Positions 11,430-22,589 of a stretch of DNA of 64,000 bases are shown here, one piece after another. Below the pieces are notes generated by a model. It was not told the origin of the DNA and did no database searches. It saw only the letters and a program-made list of their open reading frames with translations. Within the stretch, counting starts at the first letter, position 1. Each line of letters opens with the position of its first letter. Source of the DNA: Spiroplasma sp. TIUS-1 (GTDB lineage: Bacteria > Bacillota_I > Bacilli_A > Mycoplasmatales > Mycoplasmataceae); contig NZ_CP048387.1 of assembly GCF_010365785.1 (NCBI RefSeq), positions 186,001-250,000 on the forward strand, written 5' to 3'. Position numbers and translations under genes: made by a program.

Positions 11430-12368
11430 ATGAAAGAATTACAAATAAAATCCAGTGATGGTAATTTATTGCACATCTATTTATGAGACAAAGTAGAAAA
11501 TCTAAAGGGTGTTTTGCAAATTGTCCATGGTAGTTGTGAACACTTAGCAAGATATGATGAATTTGCTAACTACTTAAATGATCATGGGTGAATTGTTATT
11601 GGAAATGATCACCGAGGTCACGGTAAGACTGCTGCATTACAAAATCAACCATTAGGTTTTTTTGGGGAAGATCGTGGTTGAGCAAAGTTAGTAGAAGATA
11701 CATTTGTTGTTAATAAATATATTAGTGAAACTTATGCAAATCTACCAATTGCAATGTTAGGTCACTCAATGGGAAGTTTTATCGCTAGAACTTATATAAT
11801 ACTTCATTCTAAAACAATCAAGGCAGTGATCCTTTCAGGAACTGCTTGATATTCAAATATTCAAATTAAAATGGCACGCCGTATGGCAAAAAAACATCAA
11901 AAGAAATTTGGTGCAACTCATATCGATGATTTTATTTATAACTTGTCATATAAGCCATTGAATAAAAAATATAAAAAATCAACAACAGGTGCTGATTGAT
12001 TAAGTGTTGATCAAGATAATGTTGCTAAGTTTGTAGCCGATCCTTTATGCGGATTTACTTTCACTTCTTCTGGATTCAAGGATTTATTTTCTGGACTAAT
12101 CTATAATCAAACAATGTCTAAAATTGAAAATATGGATAAGAATCTGCCAATTATGTTAGTTGCAGGTAAAGAAGATCCAGTTGGTTCATATGGTAAAACT
12201 GTAACTAAGACTTACAAGAAATTTAATAATCAAGGATTAAATGTTGATATGAAACTTTATCCAGGTGTTCGTCACGAAATTCTATTTGATATAACAAAAG
12301 ATAAGGTTATGGAAGATGCTATGGCTTTTATAAATCAAGCAATTGAAAAACCAAAATCTAATACATAA
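11430..12368 (+). CDS. Alpha/beta hydrolase, monoacylglycerol lipase-like
   Basis: This 312-residue cytosolic hydrolase is of the serine aminopeptidase/monoglyceride lipase type (Hydrolase_4). Visible features are the oxyanion-hole segment VHGSCEHLARY, the GNDHRGHGKT motif typical of MGL-like enzymes, the nucleophile elbow GHSMGS at about residue 111, the acid in AGKEDPVG and the catalytic His in GVRHEI. It probably hydrolyses lysophospholipids or monoglycerides taken from the host. AGGAG precedes the ATG, and the gene follows proS by ten bases. The exact substrate is unknown. Confidence 0.85.
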
Positions 12369-12389
12369 AAGGCGTAATGCCTTTTTTTT
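12367..12389 (+). terminator. Terminator of proS-hydrolase unit
   Basis: AAGGC and GCCTT flank GTAAT and are followed by a run of T. The stem begins directly after the stop codon. Confidence 0.75.
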
Positions 12390-12443
12390 GTTTAAGTTAG
12401 GTGTTAATTAAGTTATAATTTATAGGATAGCAAAGGAGTTTAC

Positions 12444-12962
12444 ATGAAGTTAAACACAAAAATCCTTGTGCACGCATATAAACATAACGGTTTGCTGTAT
12501 AGAAGTTGAGCAAAACCAAAGGTATTTCAAGAAACTGATGAATACATAATTTTAAGTAATAATAATATATTAATTACAGAAAAGAATGGTAAAAAGTGAG
12601 TAACTAAAGACCCAGCGTTGTGAATATTATTTAAGGACAAATGATATAACATCATTTGTATGTTTAAAGATAACGGAGTTAACTATTACTGTAATATTGC
12701 TTCTCCTTATATAAATGAGGAAGGGACAATAAAATATATTGATTACGATTTAGATATACGAGTATATGAAGACATGTCATATAGAATCTTAGATTTAAAA
12801 GAATTTAACGATCATCGAATCAAATGAGAATACGGTCCAGAAATAGTCAAAATTGTTTGAGAAACAATTGATGAACTTAAAGAAATGATTAAAAATAAAG
12901 AAGGTTTCTTTGATCAAAAATTAGTCGCTGAATTATATGCTGAAAGTGCACAAAAGAAATAA
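12444..12962 (+). CDS. DUF402 family protein (NtdP-like nucleoside tri-/diphosphatase)
   Basis: This 172-residue protein matches the DUF402 family typified by staphylococcal NtdP and Bacillus YgaC. Seen here are a basic N-terminus with HAYKHNGLLYRSW, the segment VTKDPALWILFKDKWYNIICMF, the central NYYCNIASPYINEEGTIKYIDYDLDIRV core, and DLKEFNDH with conserved acids that bind metal in the family. It probably hydrolyses nucleoside tri- and diphosphates. GGAG precedes the ATG, and the gene lies between two terminators as a single unit. Confidence 0.85.
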
Positions 12963-12963
12963 G

Positions 12964-12996
12964 ACTCAAACTGTTGTTTGAGTTTCTATTTTTTAA
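12964..12996 (+). terminator. Terminator of the DUF402 gene
   Basis: ACTCAAAC and GTTTGAGT pair perfectly around TGTT, followed by a T-rich tail. Confidence 0.8.
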
Positions 12997-13061
12997 ATTT
13001 AAAAAGGCAAAAAATAATTAAGTACACTAATATATTTACCACTTATTAACAAAGTCTCAAG

Positions 13062-13067
13062 TAGAAT
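13062..13067 (+). promoter_or_regulatory. -10-like box six bases before lepA
   Basis: TAGAAT is followed by AAACAT and the lepA ATG. No ribosome binding site lies between, so a leaderless transcript is possible. The box is one base off consensus. Confidence 0.35.
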
Positions 13068-13073
13068 AAACAT

Positions 13074-14879
13074 ATGGAAAAATCACGTATTAGAAATTTT
13101 TCAATTATTGCACACATCGATCACGGTAAGTCTACACTTGCAGATCGAATTTTAGAATTAACTGGAGCAGTTGATAAACGTGAAATGCAACAACAATTAT
13201 TAGATACAATGGATATTGAAAGAGAACGTGGGATTACAATTAAGTTAAATTCAATTCAGTTAAGATATACATCAAAATCTGATGGACAAGAATATGTTTT
13301 CCATTTAATTGATACTCCAGGTCATGTTGACTTTACATATGAAGTATCAAGATCCTTGGCAGCTTGTGAAGGAGCATTACTAGTAGTTGATGCTTCGCAA
13401 GGAATTGAAGCTCAAACTCTTGCTAATGTTTATTTAGCCATTGAAAATAATTTAGAAATTATACCAATTATTAACAAAGTTGATTTACCTGCTGCTGACC
13501 CAGAACGTGTTAAAAAAGAAATAGAAGATGTTATAGGAATTGATTGTTCTGATGCACCAATGATTTCAGCTAAAACTGGTTTAAATGTTGAAGATGTATT
13601 AGAAGCTATTGTTAAAAAAATTCCTGCGCCAAGAGATGCAAAAGATGAAGAACCATTAAAAGCACTTGTGTTTGATTCATACTATGATAAATATCGTGGA
13701 GTAATGGTTTCAGTTAGACTGTTTGCTGGACGTGTAAAAGTTGGAGACAAAGTTAGATTTGTTCAATCTAAAGCAGAATATGAAGTTGTTGAATTAGGAG
13801 TTAAAACTCCTTACGAAGTTAAAAAAGATTTCCTAGAAGCTGGTGAAGTTGGATGAATTGCTGCTTCAATAAAAACAGTAAGGGATGTTCATGTTGGAGA
13901 TACTGTAACTCTGGTCGAAAATCCGACTTTAGAACCGCTACAAGGTTATAAAAAATTAAACCCAATGGTTTATTGTGGAGTATACCCAATTGACACAGCT
14001 AGATATAAAGATTTAAAAGAAGCATTAGAAAAAATTTCTTTATCTGATGCAGCTATTGTTTATGAGCCTGAAACTTCTCAATCATTAGGTTCAGGATTTA
14101 GATGTGGTTTCTTGGGAATGTTGCATATGGATGTTATCCAAGAAAGATTAGAACGTGAATATAATCTAGATTTGATTGCAACAGCTCCTTCAGTTATCTA
14201 TAAGATTACTAAAACAAATGGAGTAGTGTTAGAACTAGATAATCCTGCTCAATTACCTGATCCTTCAACAATTAAAACAATTGAAGAACCATTTGTAAAA
14301 GCTACAATAATGACACCCGAAGCAAGTGTTGGTGATTTAATGCAGTTATGTCAAGAAAAACGTGGAATCTATATTGATATGGAAGTTATTGACGATACAC
14401 GTAGAACATTGATTTATGAGATGCCACTGAATGAAATTGTCTTTGATTTCTTCAATAGACTAAAATCTATTTCAAAAGGTTATGCATCATTTGATTATGA
14501 CTTTATTGGAAATCGAATTTCTAAACTGGTTAAAATGGATATCTTATTAAATGGAGATTTAGTAGATGCACTATCTACAATTGTTCATCGAGATTTTGCT
14601 CAAGGTCGTGGAAGTATTTTAGTGAAGAAACTAAAAGAAATTTTGCCAAGACAAAACTTTGAAATTCCAATTCAAGCTGCAATAGGTTCTAAAATTATTG
14701 CACGTGAGACAATTAAAGCTATGCGTAAAGATGTTACAGGTTATTTATATGGTGGTGACGTTTCTCGTAAGAAAAAACTTTTAGAAAAACAGAAAAAAGG
14801 TAAGAAACGTATGAAACAAATTGGATCTGTCGAAGTACCCCAAGAGGCCTTCATCGCTGTACTTAGAGTAGACGATTAG
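13074..14879 (+). CDS. lepA: Elongation factor 4 (LepA) GTPase
   Basis: LepA is a ribosome-bound GTPase linked to back-translocation and ribosome biogenesis. The 601-residue protein has G1 [10 protein letters not shown]2 around RERGITI, G3 DTPGHVDF, G4 NKVD, G5 SAKTG, then the EF-G-like domains and the LepA-specific C-terminus ([20 protein letters not shown], ending in [15 protein letters not shown]). A TGA tryptophan interrupts the reading at 13854. No ribosome binding site is visible before the ATG, unusual for such a conserved gene; see the -10-like box. Confidence 0.97.
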
Positions 14880-14924
14880 TGTATAATATTTGTAGTTATT
14901 TATTTTAAACTAAAGGAAAAAAAT

Positions 14925-15257
14925 ATGAGCAAAATTAATTTTGAAGAAGTTTCATTTCAAATTATTGCATTTTCTGGAGATGCAAAAGGAGCTGCAATGT
15001 CAGCCATATACCTTGCTAAAGAGGGAAAGTTTAAGGAAGCAGAAGAAAAATTATCAGAAGCTGATGGACATATGAATACAGCTAGTCATACACATATGGA
15101 TATTGTTTCAGCCGAAGCAAGTGGTGAAAAATTCCAAATCCCAGTATTGTTTATGCATGCAGAAGATCAACTATTAAGTACACAAACAATTATGCTTTTA
15201 GCAAAAGAGTTTGTTGAAGTTTATAAAAAAATAGGAAATAAAATCACTAAAAAATAG
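14925..15257 (+). CDS. celC: PTS lactose/cellobiose-family EIIA
   Basis: This 110-residue soluble phosphocarrier receives phosphate from HPr and passes it to EIIB. The sequence VSFQIIAFSGDAKGAAMSAI opens the trimeric helical fold. HTHMD at about residues 47-51 and MHAEDQL with the active-site His at about residue 78 are diagnostic. AAAGGAAA precedes the ATG. A terminator overlaps the stop. The matching EIIB and EIIC lie 1 kb downstream, so a two-gene gap splits this PTS. Confidence 0.85.
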   Translation: MSKINFEEVSFQIIAFSGDAKGAAMSAIYLAKEGKFKEAEEKLSEADGHMNTASHTHMDIVSAEASGEKFQIPVLFMHAEDQLLSTQTIMLLAKEFVEVYKKIGNKITKK

Positions 15258-15269
15258 TGATTTTTTTAT
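15241..15269 (+). terminator. Terminator overlapping the EIIA stop
   Basis: AAATCACTA and TAGTGATTT pair around AAAAA and are followed by T. The last codons of the EIIA gene form the left arm. Confidence 0.75.
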
Positions 15270-15314
15270 TGAAAAATTTGTATGTTAAAATCATAAAAAC
15301 ATTTGAGGTTTACA

Positions 15315-15938
15315 ATGGCAAGAGAAGAATATAAGTCAACAATTACCGATGTAAAACTAATTGAAGAATTTAATGCTGAATTTGAAAGTCTATCCAAACA
15401 ATTTGATAAAAGAATTTATGGATCTGTAACTGAAGAAAGATCTCGAGCAAGTAAATTAATAATTAATCAAAAACTTAAAAAACCTGTTGAAGAAGTATTT
15501 AGTCAATTTTTAATAGATGCAGCTTATAGTATTCATACTAGTTTGAAGGCAGAGGATTTATATGAAGGCGGCTTTTATCGTACAAGTGGTAAAAGTAATA
15601 AGTTAATCACTAAAGTTTCAAAGTTAGAATTAAATAAAGAAATATCAATAATTTGATATGCAAACAATCAACAATTTATTAGATCTATCAAGTTTTACTC
15701 AAACAAAAAAAATACTGTAACTAATATTAAATTCTTTAATTTAGCAACAGGTATGACTTCAGTTGCAGGTTATTTAGAAAGACACTTGAGAACTGTTTAT
15801 GCCAAACGTCAAAAAGTATCATTTGAAGTTCAAATTATGAGAACTCAAATGGCTCTTGGAATAATCCCAAAAGAAAAACATGAAGCTACAAACAAAAAAA
15901 TAGTTAGATACTTAAAATATGCTGAAAATTTATATTAA
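15315..15938 (+). CDS. Hypothetical soluble protein
   Basis: The product is a 207-residue, basic, soluble protein read through one TGA tryptophan at about residue 115. No signal or membrane segment is seen and I do not recognise a family. GAGG lies seven bases before the chosen ATG. It sits between the EIIA and EIIB genes of the cellobiose-type PTS but is cut off from EIIA by a terminator. Its stop codon overlaps that of a convergent small membrane protein by four bases. Confidence 0.6.
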
Positions 15939-16120
15939 AGAACAAATGAAAGAATTGAAAGAACAATTCCACAAATTCCAGATATAACTCCTAAAATAAT
16001 TAAGATTAAACTTTTATGCGGAATTGTATATCGTCATTTGTTTTCTAATATCATTGCTATTAAAATGAATAATAAAAATATAGTTATTGGAATAAAAGTG
16101 AAATAGATTATGGGGTGCAT
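15935..16120 (-). CDS. Small two-helix membrane protein
   Basis: The 61-residue product has two hydrophobic segments (about residues 3-25 and 39-60) joined by a basic loop NKWRYTIPHKS, where the Trp is TGA. AGAGG lies about seven bases before the ATG. The stop codon shares bases with the convergent gene's stop in the sequence ATTAAAG. Function unknown; the start, ribosome binding site and clean frame support a real gene. Confidence 0.5.
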
Positions 16121-16239
16121 ACAATACCTCTTTATAAATGTAATTATATATTGTAAAAGTATATATATTTTAGTAAAGTAATAATGTATAAATAGGTAAA
16201 ATATTTTTTTATATTTAATAAAAAAGGAAAATAAATATT

Positions 16240-16551
16240 ATGAAGAAATTAAGAATCTTATTAGTATGTTCAGCTGGAATGTCTACAAGTATGCTTGTTA
16301 AAAAAATGCAAGACTATTGTCGTAAAAATGGATTGGATTATGAAATACAGGCCATGAGTTCAGCTATGGGTAAACCACAATTAGATCAATGAGATATTTG
16401 TTTAATTGGCCCACAAGTTTCATACATTGCAAACGAATTTAAAAGTGTAACAAAAATTCCTGTTGAAATTATACCTTCACAAATTTACGCGCTTGGAAAA
16501 GGTGACAAGGCAATTGAATTTACACACAAATTATTAGGAATTACAGTTTAA
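16240..16551 (+). CDS. celA: PTS cellobiose-family EIIB
   Basis: This 103-residue soluble phosphotransfer protein has the phosphorylated cysteine in the P-loop-like LLVCSAGMSTSML motif (Cys10). WDICLIGPQVSY and AEF-like helices follow as in the lactose/cellobiose IIB fold. AAAGGAAA precedes the ATG. The EIIC gene starts 36 bases downstream with its own ribosome binding site, so the two form an operon. The sugar is probably a beta-linked disaccharide. Confidence 0.88.
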
Positions 16552-16587
16552 AAAAAGTTAATTTTAGAAAAATTAACGAGGAAATTT

Positions 16588-18771
16588 ATGTCAGATAAAA
16601 TGAACACAAATAACCTAAGACAAGAAAATCCTGAATCTTTTAAACAAAAGTCTAAAAGAGTAATGAATGAAAAAGTTATTCCATTCATGGGTAAACTAGG
16701 AAACCAAAGACACATGGGTGCTATCCGTGATGCATTCGGTACAATGATTCCATTAATTATTGCTGGATCAATTTCTGTGCTAATTAATGCAATTATTTTT
16801 GGTGGAGCTGGTTCAGGATATGTTTCTTTATTAGGTATGATAGCTTGGGCTTTTAATCCAGATTTGGACAAAGAGGGAGTAACTGCGTTACTTGCTGATG
16901 CGACAACTGGTTGAGGACAAACATCAACAATTATGGGACTAGCAATTGGTCATATCAACACAATCACAGTAGGAATGATGTCAATATATACAGCATTCTT
17001 ATTGGGATACTTTATAGCAATTAGTAGAAATCATTCAAATCCAATTGTTGCAGGATTAACATCAATGGCTGGATTTGGATTGTCAACAATGGGAGAAATT
17101 GCTTTCTTTATGGATGCAAAAGGTCTTATTGCAGCCATAATTTTTGGACTCTTATGTTCGGAAATATTTATAAAACTTACTTCAGTAAGAGCGCTTAACA
17201 TTAAACTACCTGATGGTGTACCACCAGCAGTTGGTAAATCATTTGCAGTGTTCTTGCCTGTAGCTATTACATTACTATGTGTAGCGGGGATTAATATTAT
17301 TGTTTTTGCTCCAGCAGTAGTAACAGGTAATTTATATGTACAAGGTGGATCATCTTGAACTATTTCTCTTAGTGGTGATGATGGTCTTAAAGAATTAAAC
17401 TCGTTAATTTTAGGAATAGAAAAAGAGGCATGAGTTGGAAATGAATTAGTTAGTTCTTTCTTAGAAATAGAATTTACTTCTTTTGATCAATTTACTGGAT
17501 ATGTTGATTCTTTATCAGTATCTGAACAATCAGTGATTGGTTCTGTATTGATGACAAGTTCAAATGGTGGGTCGCTTGCATTAGGTAACGCAAAAGGTCA
17601 ATTAGTGGGATTTGATCAATTCACTAAATTGACAGCTATTTTTAAAGATGAACAATTCATTCTTTCAATTAACTATCAAGCAGTTAATCTAGGTTCTTCA
17701 TCATTTGGAATGGCAGCAGCGATATTTCAATTTATATCATCTTGATTCTTAGGATTAGTAACTGGTGATTCAGGTATCTGAGTTGCTATATTATTCGTAA
17801 TGGTTGTTTCATTCTTCTGATTTTTTGGAATACATGGGACAAACGTTATTGCAGGAGTATTTGATCCAATATTTTTAATGGTATTTGGAATTAACTCAGC
17901 GCTAGTCACAAGTTTAAATAGTTATGATGCAGCTTATGCAACAGGCGAAATGGGAATATTTGCTAGAGCATTCTTCGATGGATTTGCTTTCATCGGTGGA
18001 GCAGGAGCAACACTTCCATTATTATTAATGACATTAATGTTTTCAAAACGCCAAGAACTAAAAGAATTAGCAAAATATTCAACTCCTCCTGGCGTATTTA
18101 ATATTAGTGAACCAGTAATATTTGGTTACCCATTAATATTAAATCCAGTATATTTATTTCCATTCATGTTTGCTCCTGTAGTAAATGTTGTGATTGCTTA
18201 TATATTCATGAACATAGGAGCTGTCAAAGTACCATATTTAACAGCTCCGTGAACAGCTCCTTTCTTCTTATCATCTGTATTGATTACACTTGATATTAAG
18301 GCTCTGATTCCAATATTTATAATATTTGCAGTGGATATATTATTGTACTTACCATTTATATTATTAGACAACTTACTGTACTTCAAAAAAATCAGAGTAA
18401 CTGATCCAGAATTGTATAAAGCAGAAATGCTTTACTATGTTGATCCAAATCATAAATTTGCAGTTGACACACAACACAAGTATGATGCTTTAATTAATAA
18501 GGGAGATACGATTGTTGACAATGTTGAAGTAAATACAGTATTTTGAGCAAAACGTATGAAACCAGAAGAACTGGAAAAACGTGTTGAAGAAGAAAAAACA
18601 AAAGCATTAGCTAAACAAAAACATTATGTTGAAAAAGCTGAAGCACTACGTACTAAACGTGATTCAATAGCAGTTGAAAAACACGATGCTTGAGCAATTA
18701 AAGCAAAGAAGAGAAAGGCTAAAAACAAAATGTTTGCAAATGATTTTGGAGATAAAGCAAAAAACTTATAA
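16588..18771 (+). CDS. celB: PTS cellobiose-family EIIC with insertion and coiled-coil tail
   Basis: This membrane permease partners the EIIB just upstream. At 727 residues it is far longer than the usual 430-450. The family core is clear: GAIRDAFGTMIPLIIAGSI near residue 48, multiple membrane segments, FFWFFGIHGTNVIAGV and the substrate-site NISEPVIFGYPLILNP. Two additions stand out. One is an insertion of about 100 polar residues near residues 250-350. The other is a C-terminal cytoplasmic tail of about 125 residues rich in Lys, Glu and Ala, likely coiled coil. Reading crosses many TGA tryptophans. A terminator follows. Confidence 0.88.
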
Positions 18772-18789
18772 ATAAAATAATTAATACTT

Positions 18790-18818
18790 AAATGAACCTT
18801 GGTTCATTTTTAATTTTT
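18790..18818 (+). terminator. Terminator of the EIIB-EIIC operon
   Basis: AATGAACC and GGTTCATT pair around TT, followed by a T-rich run. Confidence 0.75.
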
Positions 18819-18885
18819 TATCACTAATTAAATTTTTATGGTAATTATTTCCAAATATGATATTATATTTTCAAGGAGAACTATA

Positions 18886-20103
18886 ATGAAAAAAATTATG
18901 AGTTTATTAGCCATAACTAGTTTAGCTACTTATGGATCAGCTGCAGTATATTCGTTAAATACCAATTCAATGAATTATGCAAATAATAATTTAATTACAA
19001 ATGTAGAACCTAATGTTAATAGAATCACAGGGTTGAGATCAAATAATATATTAAATTATGCGAAAACTATAATATTGGAAGATGTAGTAGTGCAAACTGA
19101 AACAGAAATTAATCTAAATAAAGTGAAAGACAAATTTGATGATGAACAGTTCGTTACAAAAACAATTTTAATGGAGTTAATGAAGGATAACAAAGGTAAT
19201 AAAGATTTACAAATGATAATTAAATCTGTTAATTCAAACTTTGATGATTGAATAGTTGACTTACCACTACTACCAATAAATGAAGGTGAATCAACAACTG
19301 GCGATTTAACATTAATGTATGTAGGATCAAATAATGAATTTGATGGAGTACTTTTTATTAGTGATATTAAAATGAAAAACGAAAGTTCAATTGTAAAACC
19401 TGACATCAGTGAAGTTCTTGTGAATACACATGTTAGTGACATAGAACTGTTAACAGAAGAAGTATTAATTAATCAAATTTATTTAAATAATTTGGAAACT
19501 GGTTTAAGAAAAGATGATATTAAAATAACTAATATTAATTATGAATTTGCAATAGCAGAAGCCACAAAAGAATCTAGTTATTCAGGTAATGTAAAAATAA
19601 CATTTGATGGCTTGTTTAATAATATATCAAAAATTGAAACTGATTCAAAAAGTGTTGCTGCATATAATTCAACACAATCGGATTTTTCTGAAAAAACATC
19701 AATAATTGATATTTCTTTGGGTAAATCAGAATTCTTAAAAACTTACAAATATATGGACTATAAACTTACAGGAGAATACAAAACAGATCATCACGGTAGT
19801 AAAACATTAGACGTTCAAAAACCTTCTAATAATAATTTTGAGTCATATAAGACTGATATAAATAAGGTTATGGATTATGAAACAATTAAATTGAATGGTG
19901 ATACAAGTATTAATGTTTTTGAATTAAACTATAAAAACGTTAATCAAGAAAGAGCTTTGGGGCATGTTTCTGTTTCATGACTTGATGATTTTAGATTAGA
20001 AATAAAACTAAGGGTTGATGTTTGAGTTTATGCAACAGCATGAAATGCAATGTGAGCTAGAGCTTCAGCAAAAATGACTATGATGGATATAGTATTTAGT
20101 TAA
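18886..20103 (+). CDS. Secreted or membrane-anchored protein in an ABC transporter operon
   Basis: The 405-residue product begins with a basic and hydrophobic N-terminal segment (MKKIMSLLAITSLATYGSAA) that looks like a signal peptide, without a lipobox Cys. The body is polar, acidic and rich in Asn, with no further membrane segment. The last 45 residues are richer in Trp and hydrophobics (VDVWVYATAWNAMWARA). AAGGAGAA precedes the ATG. The stop is one base before the start of the ABC permease gene, so the three genes are one operon. I do not recognise a family. It may be a substrate-binding or processed partner of the transporter. Confidence 0.65.
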
Positions 20104-20104
20104 T

Positions 20105-21757
20105 ATGACAACAAAAAAATATAATTTGCTTTTAAATGTTTATACGTTTAACATGACAAAAATTTTAAAGAGTAAAGTATTTATATCTATATTTACTTTA
20201 TTTTTTGTTTTAAATGTATCATTCATGATTTTCTTTTCTATTTCAAGTTCAAACTATTCTCGACTTGGGATGGGAATGTTTGTCATTATAGCTAATATTG
20301 TTGGAATTGGTTTTATATTTATTTTTAATTTATATAGTTTTATAAAAATGTATCTTGAAGATGAAACTAATGGTATTCATGGATTAGAAAAAAGAATGGG
20401 TGTCTCTAATTTACAGATATACATTATGAGGCTTTTTTCTAATAAAACATTTATCTTTTTTTGGATAGTTATATCATTTGTATTATTTTTAATGATAAAC
20501 TCAATTTTTAGTGAGCAATATTCATCTTATATATTAGAAAACTTAACAATTGGGTTATTTACTCAAGTTATTTTTGACTTTATGATAACTGCATTAATAT
20601 CCTTAACATTATTGGTTAAAAGTGTAAAACTAACTTCCATTTTAGTGTCATCAATTTCAATATTATTTATGTTATTTCCAATAACAGGATCTGTTCAATT
20701 TATAATGACTCCACCTTCAGCATCAGAAATATGAACTAATAATCCACCCGAAGTTTATAAAAAACTTACAAAAAATGAAAATTATTTTATATCTAAATTA
20801 GTAAAAGAATATAAAAGTAATGAAGTCATGTTTATTGTGAATGAGAATGACGGATCTTTGAAATCAAATATATATACAAGAGATATTTACAAAGGTGGGC
20901 TTATATTAAATTATCCAGATGTATTTGAAAAAATTAATAATGAAGGAAAATATCAATATGAATTACATTTTGAAAACTATGAAAATTCACTTACATATAA
21001 GTTTTTCAACTCATTTCAAGAAAAAATCGGAGTTGAAAATTACGGTTCAATTGATAGTAATTTTTTAATAGGGCAAAGAAAAAGTGATTGGTCAGGTAAG
21101 GGCCAACTAAAAGATGTCATTGATATTTTAAAAAATAATAAAAATAATTTCAAAGATATTATTAGTCCAGATGAGGTTGAAAACTTAGCTGAAGCAATTT
21201 CATATACTTATAATTTTTATCCGTCCGTATATTCAAAATTTGGTGCAACAAACTTGATGTCAGGAGTATTTAGAAATATAGACAGTGAATCTATTAACCA
21301 ATATAGGACAGGAAGTGCTGGTATACAATTATTTGCAGCAGTATTGAATATATTAATGTCTGAAGTTTTTCATGAAAATGAATATAGCTACAATGACATG
21401 TTAGAAATCAATAATTTATATAATGAAAGTCAAAAAAATCAATTAAAAATTCAATATTTTTCTAATCCATTTACGCATTTATTATTGACATCAATTCTTT
21501 CAAACTATAAAGCTGATTATTACACAAATAGATTTAACACAACATTATCTCCGTTACCAATTTCAAATAATACAATTGGTGCAAAACCAATTTTTGAAAA
21601 AATTGAAAATGAAAAAGAAATAAAATATAAAATTGTTAATTTAGAATTTCAAAAAAATAAGATAAATGTTGGATTGATATACTTATGATGAATTTTGATT
21701 TCTTCTTTGGTATTCACATTTTCAGCGTATATTTTTCTTAAAAAAATGAATATTTAG
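20105..21757 (+). CDS. ABC-2-type permease with a large extracytoplasmic domain
   Basis: This 550-residue membrane protein has one N-terminal membrane segment, about four more by residue 205, then an extracytoplasmic region of roughly 300 residues and a last membrane segment at the C-terminus. The DETNGIHGLEKRMGVSNLQIYIMRLFSNK segment resembles the cytoplasmic coupling region of ABC-2 permeases. It starts one base after the preceding gene and is followed 12 bases later by its ATPase. The assembly probably exports something to the surface. The substrate is unknown. Confidence 0.7.
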
Positions 21758-21769
21758 GTAGGAGGAAAT

Positions 21770-22519
21770 ATGGAATTTAAATTTAAAAACTTTACAAAGT
21801 TATTCAAAAACGGGAAAGGTATTGAAAATATAAATATAGATGTTAAGAGTGGTGAGATTTTGGGTTTAATTGGAGATAATGGCTCAGGAAAATCGACATT
21901 TATAAAATCTATATTTGGTGAATATACAAGACAAACGGGTGAAATAATAATAGATAACAAAATAATTGACAAAAGCGATTTGGGAACATTTTCTCTTTTT
22001 CCAGACCAAAGTATTTATCCTCAAAATATAAGTATTTTTGAGTTTATAAAATATACATTAAAATTATCAGGAGCAAACAAAAAAACTATTAAGAAATCTG
22101 TAATAGAGGCACTTGAAAATGTTAACCTAATTGACTATAAAAATAAAACATTCAAAGAATTGTCAGCAGGTATGCAAAAAAGGGCATTACTTGCAAACGC
22201 ATTAATTACAAATCCTATCATTTTATTCTTAGATGAACCTACTGCAAACCTAGATGTTAAAACAAGAATTCAATTTTTAGAAATTTTATCCGATTTAGCA
22301 AAGGTTGGTATAGCTATTGTAATCACAAGTCATCTAATCGATGAACTGGCGAATTTAGTTGATAAATTGGCCATATTAGATAATGGGAAATTGACATACT
22401 GTGACTATACAAATAATGACGAAGAAAGCATAAAAGATTTATACATTAAATATAGTGAAAATATAACAGGATCAATTAATGTATCAAAATTTGTAAAAAA
22501 TAAATTTGAAAATGATTAA
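21770..22519 (+). CDS. ABC transporter ATPase subunit
   Basis: The 249-residue ATPase has Walker A GDNGSGKST at about residues 35-43, a signature variant LSAGMQKR near residue 127, Walker B ILFLDEPTANLD and H-loop TSHL. GGAGG precedes the ATG. It is the last gene of the three-gene operon and would energise the permease just upstream. A C-terminal tail of about 30 residues follows the core. Confidence 0.9.
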   Translation: MEFKFKNFTKLFKNGKGIENINIDVKSGEILGLIGDNGSGKSTFIKSIFGEYTRQTGEIIIDNKIIDKSDLGTFSLFPDQSIYPQNISIFEFIKYTLKLSGANKKTIKKSVIEALENVNLIDYKNKTFKELSAGMQKRALLANALITNPIILFLDEPTANLDVKTRIQFLEILSDLAKVGIAIVITSHLIDELANLVDKLAILDNGKLTYCDYTNNDEESIKDLYIKYSENITGSINVSKFVKNKFEND

Positions 22520-22526
22520 TGGGTGT

Positions 22527-22553
22527 AATGAACTTTTGGCTCATTTTTTTATT
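22527..22553 (+). terminator. Terminator of the secreted protein/ABC operon
   Basis: AATGA and TCATT form a short stem with a C-G pair inside, followed by a T run just after the ATPase stop. Confidence 0.6.
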
Positions 22554-22589
22554 TGCCATTAATGATAAAATTAATATAAAGAGGTATTT

